From Chamaecrista fasciculata (Eukaryota; Streptophyta; Magnoliopsida; Fabales; Fabaceae), in NCBI GenBank assembly GCA_003254925.1, contig QANZ01053619.1, positions 49,837 through 113,836 of the forward strand: 64,000 bases of DNA, given 5' to 3'. This document shows positions 35,096 to 46,815 of the stretch, in pieces. Every line of letters begins with the position of its first letter. The first letter of the stretch is position 1. The translations under genes were made by a program, and so were the position numbers. Under the pieces are notes generated by a model that did no database searches, was not told the origin of the DNA, and was given only the letters and a program-made list of their open reading frames with translations.

Positions 35096-36317
35096 CATGT
35101 TTTGTCTGTAGACTTGAAAATGTATATTTTGGTCCATGAGATAAATTATTTAATTCAGTCCCCAAAAATATACATTTTGGTCCCTCATCATACTTAATTT
35201 TAATTTTTAAATAATTTTGAAATATATTACAAAATAACAATACAAATTTTGAAAAAAAAAATCTTTTTTAACCAATTATTTAAAATTAACATATTACACT
35301 TTTTGAATCCCAAAGTAATAATAAAAAAAATTCATTTCGCTATCTAGGCTGGATTTTGCAATAATGGTTTTTTCACTAATTTGAATTGCCGGAGGATTGT
35401 ATTTGTTCAAGTTTTTTTTGGTTAGTTTGTAAAACCATCTTGATCACAAAAAGAACGATCATGAGACATAATGCTGAACAAATAAAAAAGTTCCTAAAAG
35501 CAAAAACTAAGTCAATTTTCTTTTTCTGTTTCATTGCAAATGAAGAACAAGTCCATGTCTAGCTGTAATATAGACGATAGTGAGAGTGTTTAACTAACTA
35601 TTCGCAGGACTCCATTCCACTAAAAAATTATATCTGTAACAAACAGCCCAAGCATGGAACAATGCACTGGGTTCACCAAACTTTAAATTGTTGAAGTTCT
35701 ATATAAAGCTAGAAAACTTCAAGACTCCAGGAATTAATTATTCTCATTCATTTATCAGCTAAAAGAGAACCACCTTTTCTGCACATAACCAAAAGCCAAT
35801 TTCGAAGAAGCAAATGGAAGAACCATAGAACTTGAACCATACACTAAGCTTGGCCGATATGCAAAATCCATATGAAGTGCAACATAAATAATCATTAGTT
35901 AAAAAGGAAGTAACAAAACTAGATATGCATATAGTAATAATTCTAAGTCAATCACAAACGTTTCACACTAGTTTTAGGTTGTTATATTTATTAACAAGAA
36001 CTACAAGAGTTCTACTTTATAGTGTGTAATTGGTCAAATTAATATAAACCATTTCAATATCAAGAAAGCATTATGTCCAATAATATATGATTATATACAC
36101 CTTCTAGGCTTTTACTTATAATATTTGATTGGCAACTATAATAATGCGTCATTGTATTGATCATACAACTAATCAAACTATATCAAACTATTAGCTTTTA
36201 TATATATATATATATATCTTACTCTCAGGGCCAAGCTCTTCAATGGCAGAGAGAAATAGACTCCGCAATTCATCTATGCTTCTTTAATGGTGGACCATTG
36301 TTTACCATTCTACTCTC
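35096..36317. other. Intergenic, AT-rich
   Basis: A MITE-like remnant (TATATTTTGGTCCATGAG and GTCCCCAAAAATATACATTTTGG) lies at 35125-35195, and a (TA)n run at about 36199-36217. No gene is seen. Confidence 0.5.
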
Positions 36318-36998
36318 TCAATTAACAAATTGCCCTATTTTCTTCATTATTTCATGGCTTATAGGTCTCGCATAAGATGCACAAGCCCCAATTTGAAGTC
36401 CATGGATTACAGCACTTTGTCTCTTGTCGTGTGAAATCACTAAGCACATACAAAAGAAGTGAAGTTATATAATTAATTTGTACTGAAATTTGAAGTGATG
36501 AGAAATTTATTAAAATAGTTCACTTACAGGTCAATGGAATATTCAGATTGTTGGACTTAACAAAATTAATGAGTTGGATGACCTGCATGTCTTCAAAAGG
36601 ATGATGGTCCATCATTATTATATCAAAACTGTCTTTCTTTTCTTGTAGAAGCTTCATAGCATTCACCAGCTCAACACATTTGGTAAATGGAAAAAAAAGA
36701 AAAAAAATTAATTGGTATAATTAACGATAGTGGATTTCTCATAGATTATACTTATTAAAATAGTGGAATTTTCATCAGTATAAGATGTTTAGAACTTCAA
36801 AGAAAAATATTCAAGTTCATAACTATGTGACTATTTGAAAAAATATAAATATGAGAAGAGAGTAAACTACTTACCATGATAAGAACATTTTGAAGATAGA
36901 ATTTCAATGACTTTCAAAGTGAAGGTGTCAATATCCCCCACCAAGAAAATCCTCAAACCTTGAGAAAATTGGTTGTCTGAGAGGCTCTAGCTCTTCAT
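36318..36998 (-). pseudogene. Response-regulator receiver-domain gene fragment (type-B ARR-like)
   Basis: Three exons are readable on the minus strand: 36998-36875 (MKS-stop-SLSDNQFSQ, then GLRIFLVGDIDTFTLKVIE), 36686-36528 (TKCVELVNAMKLLQEKKDSF, then DIIMMDHHPFEDMQVI) and 36439-36318 (HDKRQSAVIHGLQIGACASY, ARPISHEIMKKIGQFVN, stop). This is the receiver-domain order: the acidic pocket is changed (VGDID instead of VDDD), the phospho-acceptor Asp is kept (MMD), and the Lys before Pro is Arg (ARP). Codon 4 is TAG, and the acceptor before exon 2 reads CAT where CAG is expected. Exon phases otherwise agree. No DNA-binding domain follows. It is probably a recently decayed pseudo-receiver gene. Confidence 0.75.
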
Positions 36999-37502
36999 TA
37001 TGGTCATACCAACTCAAGTGGAAAAAAATCGAAAGAACAGACTGATTTGTCTTTATAATATATATTTATAATTGTACTTGTATACCAATCCTCCCAATAT
37101 AAGGAATGAAGTGAATCCAACGAAAATCTTTTGTTCAAATTATTTTTTAAGTACTCAACGAAAATAAATTTGAGATCCAAATATCTTTTGTTCAAATTAA
37201 TTTTAAGTATTCAACAAAAATAAATCTGAGTTGGTTGGCTATACAATATTTTCAAAATTTTAAATATTTTGAATTGATTAAATTTATGATAACTAATAAT
37301 ATTTTATCAATTATATTATATCTTTTAACTTTTAAATTACAATATTTTAAAATAAAATAGTTCTAGATTCATAAGTAACTGTAATTTATATTAATTTTTA
37401 ATTTTCTAATCAAAATTTCATTTTAGTTCCGATCAAACTTTTATTATTATATAATAATAGAATTGTGTTTTTCAATTATTGGTGTGACAAAAAATAATAT
37501 TT
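36999..37502. other. Intergenic, AT-rich
   Basis: No features recognised. A near-repeat TCAACGAAAATAAAT / TCAACAAAAATAAAT lies at about 37155 and 37212. Confidence 0.45.
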
Positions 37503-37903
37503 AGGGTAAATTACACTTTGGTACCCTGTGGTTTAACCCTATTTCACTTTGGTACCCTGTGGTATTCTCCATTAACACTTTGGTACCCTTTGGAGCTATT
37601 TTGTAGTTTTAACCATAACAAATTTTTCAAAAATTACATATTGACCCCAAAAAATTTTCAAAAAATTACAAAGATGTCCCTGGATACATATTATATAGGG
37701 ACTAAAATGAAAAATTTAAAATTTTTTTGGGGTCAATATGTAATTTTTGTAAAATTTATTATGGTTAAAATTACAAAATAGCTCCAAAGGGTACCAAAGT
37801 GTTAATGAAGAATACCACAGGGTACCAAAGTGTCAAGTTTCAAACCACAAGGTACCAAAGTGAAATAGGGTCAAACCACAGGGTACCAAAGTGTAATTTA
37901 CCC
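37503..37903. mobile_element. Foldback element, GGTACC family, copy B
   Basis: The same ends as the element at 20223-20653 (AGGGTAAATTACACTTTGG and its complement). It lacks one GTTTGAAACTTGACACTTTG unit in the left arm. Its right end is directly joined to the tail module of the F-box array, while its left flank is unrelated sequence, so it marks a breakpoint of the array. Confidence 0.8.
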
Positions 37904-38147
37904 AAAATTTTATATAGGCTTATAAACCAGAAATAACTAACCTTAATGAAACTACAAGGCTCGAGTTAGATCTTGAAAAGTGCTCTAAAAGTGTAGGATA
38001 ACAGTCCTCCTATGTTGGATTAGCGTCTATGATCCCTTTCTGAAAAGGGCATGATCTTGCAGCACCACCATGCAGGTGTAGTAAACCAAGTGTAAGCCCA
38101 TTTATCTATATTTCCAAGGAAGCTAAAAGGCTCAACATCATTATGTT

Positions 38148-41100
38148 GAAGTTTAAAAACGCCCCAATTTCTCCCACAAGACTTAACTGATCAAAAGCGA
38201 GTTGATAAACCCATAAGATGATTTGAATCCCACTCGTTCCACCAAGGAATAACTGCATCATTGATGAAATAAATGATGTTTCTAATTCCGACTCCAAGAT
38301 CTTTAGCAGAGTACGGAGATGAACAACATTTTCCTAAGAATAGCTTTTGATCCCTCAAATCCAAAAGCCTCTCCCAAGATGACTGACAAAGATCCAGTGC
38401 ATATGTTTTAAAGTTATGTGTCTCAAGCATAAGATCTTTTGGTGGCTTAAAAAATCTACAAACAAGCAAAATATCCTTACAAAAATCCACAAAATATCTT
38501 GAAGTGTGATTATTTGCATGTCTATCTAGTATCATTGTTGGATTGAACTGTAGCATATTTGGAATTCTTACTTGATGAAACTATATTTCTAGATGGAGAA
38601 GTGTTCCAGAACTAACATCATCATTACTAATGGTAGAGCGGATACTTTTAGCATTGATTTGCCAGATATTGAAATTGTCATCTAGGAGATAAAAACTTGG
38701 ATTACAAAGCATGGCATCCACAAATGGCTCACCTGTCAATTTATGTTTTGGCCATGACTCTGCTCCTAGAATCCAAAAAGCCAATTCGCGATGATGGCTA
38801 TGCAGAAGCATACAAACCAAGTCATCCTCAAAGGGAGACCCTGAGAGAACCATCTTAAAGTAAAATTTCAATGTCGATGGTAGACTAATATGTTGGAGAT
38901 TGTGCCCTAGGGCCAATCATTTTGTGGATATGTTCTGAACATATAGATTAATTTATGGAGATAAATTATGTCGTTATCATATTATTAGCATGTTTACTAT
39001 GATAGCAATCCGTGATTAATTATGTGATAATTAATCTAAATCTGTCCTTGGTCGATTGTTTTCGTGGGAGCGAAAATAAACTAAGACCAGCATGACCTCG
39101 GTGCATAGAGATGCATGCACTAGATGCTTGAACGAGAGTCATGGTGCAATTATGTAAAGGGTTACAAGTTGCTGGACTGACCCGGAGAGTCCTGCATGGG
39201 TTTAGTCATCAGCTTGCCTCTCCTGTACGCCTGTCACGACGCCTTAGACCTGAGGTCATCATTATTCCGGCGTTGTAGTTGTTAGACTTTGGCCTAGTCT
39301 AACGTTGCCCGTAGCAGGGTAGCCATAAGGGCTAGGTACGGGTTTGGTTGATTGCCGTGCTGAGGAATGTGGATTGGCCAAAATGGGATTTTGTCCCTCA
39401 TTAAATGAGAGATATCTAACTTGCGCCCTCGATGAGTCTGTCCAAGGAAATGCGTGGCCACGCTGGGAAATGGGACTTACTCAAGAAGATCGAGAAAGTT
39501 GTGGTTTGGATTATGGATGACTTTCCTGTGCCTAATCCATGACCAAGATATCGTAGGACAATAGGGTCTATGACAAGGAGGTACTAAGGTTAAGTCGGTT
39601 TTGGTAAAAACGATAACTCACGTGTCTTGGGTAGTCGTGATGGCTTGCTAGAGTCCGCTCATGACTTGTGAGTCATAGAGATGGCTTGCTGCCAACTTCA
39701 CGTGAGGCCTGCTGGGTCACACATGAGCAGGATCTGGACACCGCTCAAAGGGACACGAATTAGGGTTAATTCGTGAGTCACTCCGGTGACACAATTTAAG
39801 ACATAGCAAAATGTCTAGGACATTGAGTCTTGTCTTGAATAAGATCTATGGTTGAGATATTTAAATTTGTGGGACAAGTTTCAACATAATAATTGTTAAA
39901 TAGTTAATGGGATTAATTATTTACAATTATAATATTAGGGAAAATAAATCATATAAGGTTCCTAAAAGTTAGGAGATTATTGATTTATTAAATTCTCTAA
40001 TATTAGGTTAAATGGATTGAGGGTGGCACCTCATTATATGATTTTAGATTAATAAAATTGTTTTATTATTTAAAGTCATGAGTTTGAATTCAAAAGATTT
40101 GATCTAGATATCAAAAGATTTGAATCAGAGATATTAGGGTAATATCTTAACTCATAATCTTTGGAAGATCATGACTTCCTAAGAGTTAGGAAGGTTTTTG
40201 ATTTATAAAATTCCAAGTTAATTAGAGGCATTAGGCGCATTGCACTAGTGGGGCCCAAGGGGAGATTTGATCTTCCATTTGATTCTCCAAGATTGCAATT
40301 TGAATTTGAATTAAAATATTAAGGTAATATTTTAATTAGAAATCCAATTCATAAAGTCATGATATTATGGTAATCTCATGATTTTAGAATTATAATAATG
40401 CTCTAATTATAATTATAACCCTAAGGGGGCTAAGCGACTTGGAGTAAACACAATTCATTTTGTGAAAATTTGTTTTTCTTCCCTAGAGAGAGAAGAGAGC
40501 AAGTCGCCACCTTCAAAAACCTAGAGAGAGAAATTCTTCTTCTTCTCCAAGAGTGAGTGAGAGGTCTAGTTTTCTCCATAGCTAGGGTTCTGAGAGAATC
40601 AACAAGAAAGAGTTCTTGTCTTGCGCCACCATCCTTTAGAGATTCAAGAAGGTGTTCTTGAGTCCTAGAGCCGTAGATCGAGTCCCTGGTTCTTTTGGAG
40701 AAAAGAACAGAAGGCTAGCACCTTGGTGCCTGACAAACTGCTCGTGTGGATCACCGGCGGAGGAAGGACGCTACGAGTGGACTTCTAGGACACGCCCCGT
40801 ACAACCAAACTGATTGGAACTCGTGAGGTATACCACTATCTTAACAGGTTTTAAATTCAACTAGCGGATCCGTTTGGGAAATCTTGGGCTAGGCGCTTTA
40901 AATTTTAATTTTACATTCTGCTTCCACTACGTTTTGCGCCTTGATTTCCCAACATAATATGTCTTTTTGAAATTGGATTCATCAAATTCACTTCAAGAGA
41001 GAAATTGTTCAAATCTTTTACCATAATCAACCATTCATGAAATGATTCCCACCAATATGCCTTTGACAGCTATAACTCTCGAACACTATTATTTAGTATG

Positions 41101-41300
41101 CTGACACAAATTCTAATTTCCTTTTGCTGCTGACCTGACACTATAAGCCAAGCAAATTCATGGCTTGGCCGAGAAGGAAGTTCTTCGCTAAGAACTTTAT
41201 TTCAGTTTTTACAGACTATACTGATTGATACGCAATCAATCAAAGGCAGTTTTCAAATAATACACAATAGGTTGTCATTATGGAGACTTGAACAGTCCAT
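38148..41300 (-). pseudogene. F-box/DUF295 copy E, split by solo LTR 2
   Basis: The 5' part (41300-40955) starts MDCSSLHNDN and has in-frame stops in the F-box. The 3' part (38890-38148) keeps an open propeller frame: ILDRHANNHTSRYFVDF, CRFFKPPKDLMLETH, SSWERLLDLRDQKLFLGKC, NIIYFINDAVIPWWNEW. Unlike copies A, B and C it retains 10 extra bases at about 38477-38490 that keep DUF295 in frame, plus about 45 extra bases at its 3' end. It is the least degraded propeller in the cluster but is interrupted by the 2-kb LTR at 38891-40954. Confidence 0.8.
38891..40954. mobile_element. Solo LTR 2, complete, 2064 bp
   Basis: It starts TGTTGGAGATTGTGCCCTAG and ends TTGATTTCCCAACA. The 5-bp duplication TAATA is present on both sides (38886-38890 and 40955-40959). 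The uninterrupted target ACTAATATGTCTTTTTGA is present in copy C at about 30292, which proves the insertion site. It has no polyprotein coding and ends in the same CTGCTCGTGTGGATCACCGG region as solo LTR 1. Confidence 0.92.
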
Positions 41301-42204
41301 GATTATTCTCTTGAAAACTTCCATCAGAAATGAAAAATAGAGTACAAAGAGACACCAAAAAGCAATTATAATCAAACGTCGATCACTTCCTCTGCCAACC
41401 TGTTTAGACCTGCAGTACAGGGAGCAGCCAACAAGCTAAAACACTTTTGAAAACAAGAAAGGGGTAGGAATTATTACATAATTTTAAAACCTTCTATTTA
41501 ATAATTCTACACACATCAGAGTAGTGACATCTATGAAAAACATTATTAATGGCACAAAAATAAGACAGCACCGAGAAATAAAAATAACCTATAATGATAA
41601 TGCACGTTGTTCATCCCAAAAAGAAATGAAAGGCAGAAAAGGAGAAACCTAAGAGTGAAAGAGAACCTGAAAGTTTCGTTATCGTATCCGCCAGAAAGTC
41701 AGACCAATGTGTGCTATCAATAAACCAGATGGATCTGAAATGAAAAGCAGAAAAGGTGAAACCTAGAAGTGAAAGAGAACCTAAAAGTGCCGCTATAGTC
41801 TAAGTTGGAAAGTCGAACAGTGTGTGCTATCAATAACTGAGATGGAAGTCGTGATGAGATAGTGAATAGACTTTTGGAGGGTGGCGGGAGAGTAGTGGAT
41901 GTCAGTTTTCATTAAAAGTTGGTATTGAGACCGACGAGAAATTTATACAAGAGATTTGTTTAATTTTTTTATAGAATAAAATTAGAAAATATTTACTATT
42001 TGATCCCTGAATTAGAAAATTAGAAAATTATAAGAGATTTGTACAAGAGATTGGTCAGTTTTCATTTAATTTTTTACTGACATATCAGTTTCACTATTTA
42101 CTTATCTAAATATATACCAATAGTAATGATGATGTAGTATAAATTTAGATAAGAGTCAATTTATATAAATCTTCTTTTACTCTAAAAATTAATTTTATTT
42201 TTGA
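41301..42204. repeat. 5' flank module of F-box copy E
   Basis: The same linking module as at 26073-26924 (GTGTGTGCTATCAATAACTGAG, TACAAGAGATTTGTTT), leading into the next satellite block. It is slightly expanded near 42010-42130. Confidence 0.6.
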
Positions 42205-43895
42205 AAACCTACTACTCTTCCAATTTCAATCTAAATCTCTCTTGTAAGGTGAAAACCAGAGTATGCTATTGCATGATGATGAGATGCAGAATCATCCAAA
42301 AAAATCTCATACTCTTTATGGATCTGAACCCAGGCACGTTCGGGTTGATCCATTCTAACATGGTGACATCCACTATGGGAGCCTCGTTAGGCTTAGCTCT
42401 TGTTGTTTGGCCACACACACACCACTCCAATATGGGGTGTGAAAATGTAGGAAGCACAATTTCACATATCATAGTGCACTTTGCCAAGGAAAGCAGTAAG
42501 AAGTAGGAGAAGGAGTAGGAGGCCCAAATCCATAACTCTTCCAATCTCAAACTCAACCACTCTTGCAAGGTGAAAACCATATTATGTTGATGCATGATGA
42601 TGAGATGTAGAATCATTCACAGAATTTCACACTTTATATGGATTTGAACCCAAGCACGTTTGGGTTGATCCATTCTAAAATGATGACATCCATGGAAAGT
42701 GAAAACCATATTATGTTCATGCATGATGATGACCTGCAAAATCATCAATCCCACACTCTATATATATCTGAACTGAAGCACTTTTGGGTTTATCCATTAT
42801 GACATGATGGCATTCCTTGGATCCAAACCCAAGCACGTTCGGGTTGATCCATTCTAACATGGTGACATCCACTATTGGAGCCTCGTCAGGCGTAGCTGTT
42901 GTTGTTGGCCACACGCACACTACTCCAGTATGGGGTTGGAAAATGCAAGAAGCTCAGTTTCACATATCATAGTTCACACTGCCATGAAAAGCAGCAAGAA
43001 GTAGGAGTAGGAGTAGGAGGCCCAAACCCACTACTCTTCGAATCTCAATCTCAATCTCTCTTGCAAGGTGAAAACCAGATTATGTCGATGCATAATGATG
43101 AGTTGCAGAATCATCCACAGAATTCCACACTTTATATGGATCCGAACCCAAGCACATTTTAGTTGATCTATTCTGACATGATGACATCAATGGAAAGTGA
43201 AACTATATTATGTTGATGCATGATGATGAGTTGCAGAATCATGCACAACATCTCACACTATATGTTTTCGAACCCAAGTACAATTGGATTGATCCATTTT
43301 GACATGATGACATCCATAGAAGGTGAAAAATAGATTATGTTGATGCATGATGATGAGTTGCAGAATAATCCATAGAATTCCACATTCTATATGGATCTGA
43401 ACCCAAGCACGTTTGGGTTGATCCATTCTGGCATGATGACATCCATGTAAGGTAAAAACCTTATTATGTTGATGTGTGATGTTAAGCTGCATAATCATCC
43501 CGAAAATACCACACTCTATATGAATCTGAACCCAAACACGTTTTAATTTATCCATTCTGACAAGATGACATCCACTCATCATCATGCATCAACATAATCT
43601 ATTTTACACCTTCTATGGATGTCATTATTTCAGAATGGATCAACCCAAATGTACTTGGGTTTGAATCCATATAGGGTGTGGGATTATATGCATGATTCTA
43701 CAGCACATCATCATGCATCGACATAATATAGTTTTCACTTTCCATGGATTATTATGCAATACATTTGGGTTGATCCATTCTGACATGATGACATTCATAG
43801 AAGGTGAAAAACAGATTATGTTGATGCATGATGATGAGTTGCAAAATAATCCATATAATCTCACATTCTATATGGATCTAAACTCAAGCACGTTT
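42205..43895 (+). repeat. Satellite array R5a
   Basis: About ten units of the satellite with two leader modules (42370 and 42860). One segment (about 43575-43748) is inverted relative to the rest. The array is cut at CACGTTT (43895) by the CACTA-type element and resumes at 50538. Confidence 0.9.
43575..43748 (-). repeat. Inverted satellite unit inside R5a
   Basis: The plus strand reads CATCATCATGCATCAACATAA, CAGAATGGATCAACCCAAAT and GGGTGTGGGATT, the reverse complements of the satellite landmarks. On either side the units are in the normal orientation. Confidence 0.8.
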
Positions 43896-44558
43896 AACTA
43901 CAAAAGAAACGGTGTTTAGCCACGCTCAAAACCATGGCTAAACGCAGGAAAAACTGTAGCAATACATATTAGCCACGGTTGGTCGTTCCGTGGCAAACAG
44001 GGGGTCGCCTTTAGTGTTTGCCGTGGTAATCGTGACCGTGGTAACATTTGGTTAGCCATGGTTACTATCGTCACTAAACGTAAGTTTGCCACGGTAAAGG
44101 TCGTCCCTAATTTTGATCCAATTTCTCCACCCCCGATATTTGTTGCATTTAGCCACAGTTCTTGCTGTTGCAAAAACATTTCAGTTAACGGTTTTAGAAT
44201 GAACAGCCACGGATTTAATCGTGACTAAATGAGTTTAGTTACTTGTATACCCACCAAGATAGCCACGCTTTTAACTGTGGCTAAGTTTAAAGAATTTTTT
44301 TCAAAAAAAAAATTGTGAAAGCAAGCTACATTACTTTTGAATACTCAATATGATAATGAGAAAATATAATACTCATATTGCATATTCAAAATAGTATCCA
44401 ACCAAATTCACAACTACATTTTAAGATGAAACCAAACATATATATAATTCCTAATTTAAGTAAAACCAAAATACATAGATCCTAATTTAAGTAAAACCAA
44501 AAACCATAGATCCTAACTTAAGTAATATCCCAAAAACCATACATCACCCATCAGATAG

Positions 44559-44897
44559 CTAGGATGAAAAAACATGACTAAAGTTGTTGAACATCATCAA
44601 GATTTGGAACTTCACAGCCAACTTATCTTGTAAAAACTTGTAAAGAGTGCTCAACTTAGCTTGTGTTTGTGAAAGTTCTGCCTTGGTCTTCATTAACTCT
44701 TCAGCACAATTTTGAGGTGCATTGCCACTAGAGATATTAGTCTTCCTTGAGCTAACCAAAGAAGCTTGCAATCCAAACACACCAAAGGGGCAAAGACCAG
44801 CTCTCATGCCACGAACACAACCGTGACGTTCAGGTCCCAATGCTTTTCCTATTGCATCATTTGGTTGAGCGAAAATCTGTGAAGGGACACCCAACAA
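44559..44897 (-). pseudogene. En/Spm-type accessory transposase fragment
   Basis: The minus strand gives DAIGKALGPERHGCVRGMRA, followed by a coiled-coil-like tail EELMKTKAELSQTQAKLSTL. The GPERxGxVRG signature is characteristic of the plant transposase family (Ptta/En/Spm) found in CACTA elements. Only the C-terminal part is recognisable; the preceding exon would lie to the right of the donor/acceptor near 44940, where a nested element has inserted. This supports the CACTA assignment of the host element. Confidence 0.75.
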
Positions 44898-46319
44898 AGC
44901 TGCAGGTTCTTGATCTTCTGCTAGATTTTCTGAAATTGTAGCCTATAAAAGAAATTAGCATCTCATTACTAACTTGATAAAAAGAAGTTTGTGTATAGAA
45001 TAATGTGATCCTAACTCTGTCAAATTTCCAACCTAAAATAATTTAGGTGACAAATTAATCACAATTTCAATATCCGCCCAATGAACCAAAATTATACAAG
45101 AAAATTAACTATAAATGTCACGACCCCATCTTTAGAGGTACGTGACCGGCACGGACATGGGACCACCCCATGCCGTAAGCCTGCACACGGACAAACCATA
45201 ATAATCTGCATAACATAATTATGATGAATTACAATATACATATATTCTCCACAATACACAGACATTATAATCTCAATGTTTACAAGCATAATTTACTTAG
45301 ATAAAGCAACTACCCACACGAACAATGGCATTGGCTCTTGATTGACTTTCTCCTGGAATTTGAGGTAATGACTTGACCTGAACCTGTATCTAAAATTATT
45401 AAACGGGGGGTGAGTCGAAACTCAGTGAGCAGCTAACTCATCCCAATCATGGGATTACCAACAAAACCAGCACTCATCAACAATGAATAATCTATAACCA
45501 CATTCATTTAACTAAATGATCCAACGTATACCACGATTATAACATAAATCGTATAACAAGATTTGTCCTAATTAGAGAAATTGGTGAACCTTTAAATAAA
45601 TTAAAATATGAGAACAACTATGTGTTTCAGAGAATCTTTTGAAATTAAAGGATCTTTTAAGAAAAACACTCTTCGAAGTTTCGTTGAGGACAAATGAAGT
45701 TTGAACGAAGTTTAGTAAAGAAATAGTAAAGCATTAAAGTCTTGTCAAAATAAAATTTGGAAAGGAAAATAAAGTAATGACATCTCATTTTAAAACTCTT
45801 TACAAGGATCAACGTTTAATATGCTATAGTATTTAAATCAATCAAAAATTTATAATTCATAAGGGTTTACGCTTAAATCCTTTAGGACTATCAAGTGAGA
45901 GAAAGACTTATAAGGGATTGAAGCTGATAAATAATATAGGTCTAACCATAATCATACTTTTAGAAGAGATATAGATCAAACTTTGTAAAAATTATTTTAA
46001 GCAACTGAATACTTGTAACTTCAAATAACTTCTCGTTTGTTTAAAAGAAGAGAAAATTTATCTAAAGCCATGAGAAACCGAATAAAGATTACCACGATAG
46101 CATCTCACTGCAAGATAGTTAGCAACAAAATATTACTTCAACCAATACCAATCAACATCGCAGAACCATCAGTTTACAACAAACTCTGAATTTCAGTGCA
46201 GACTAAGATTCAATAATCAATTCATCACTCAATCACAGGTATATCACATCACATTTTCAATATTTCAATTCTCTTCCTAACCATCGAAATTGCACACAAG
46301 GGCACACACAGAGTAGTCT

Positions 46320-46620
46320 CAACCTGTGGGGACCGCACACAACTTATTTTACCCATCGGGAGTGCACACAACATTATCTCTACCCATGGGGACCGCACAC
46401 AGCTTATTCCACCCATCGGGAGCGCACACAGCATTATCTCAACCCGTGGGCACCGCACACAGCTTATCCCACCCATCGGGAGCGCACACAGCATTACCTC
46501 AACCCGTGGGGACCGCACATAGCTTTTCACCCATCGAGACCGCACACAGCATTAACTCAACCCGTGGGGACCGCACACAGCTTTTCACCCATCGGGACCG
46601 CACACAGCATTATCTCATTC
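46320..46620. repeat. 60-bp tandem repeat within the gypsy LTR
   Basis: Five units with spacing 60 bp in the first copies (GCACACAGCTTAT at 46394 and 46454). Each pairs ACCCATCGGGAGCGCACAC with AACCCGTGGGGACCGCAC. The last units are shortened. Open frames here are repeat-driven. Confidence 0.85.
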
Positions 46621-46729
46621 ATTCCACAAATAGTCAAGCATAAAGCACACACCAAAGTAACTACACATTTTCAATCAACGTCACAACTAGAACTATGGGA
46701 GAGCAATCCGATACACAATCACAAACGCA

Positions 46730-46815
46730 AACGCAACCACAAACACAAACAAAAATACAAACACAAAAACAAAAACAAACACAAACACAAGCACAAGCAC
46801 AAGCACAAGCACTAG
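46730..46815. repeat. ACAAAC/ACAAGC microsatellite
   Basis: An (ACAAAC)n to (ACAAGC)n hexanucleotide run with minor variants, inside the gypsy LTR. Confidence 0.85.

Noticed and set aside
36157-36375. 72-codon plus-strand frame (IYISYSQGQALQWQREIDS)
   Set aside because: It is antisense to the third exon of the response-regulator pseudogene and starts in a TA microsatellite.
46249-46815. Repeated open frames on both strands (GTAHSLFHPSGAHTAL and others)
   Set aside because: They are produced by the 60-bp tandem repeat and the ACAAAC microsatellite within the LTR; no start context or homology.
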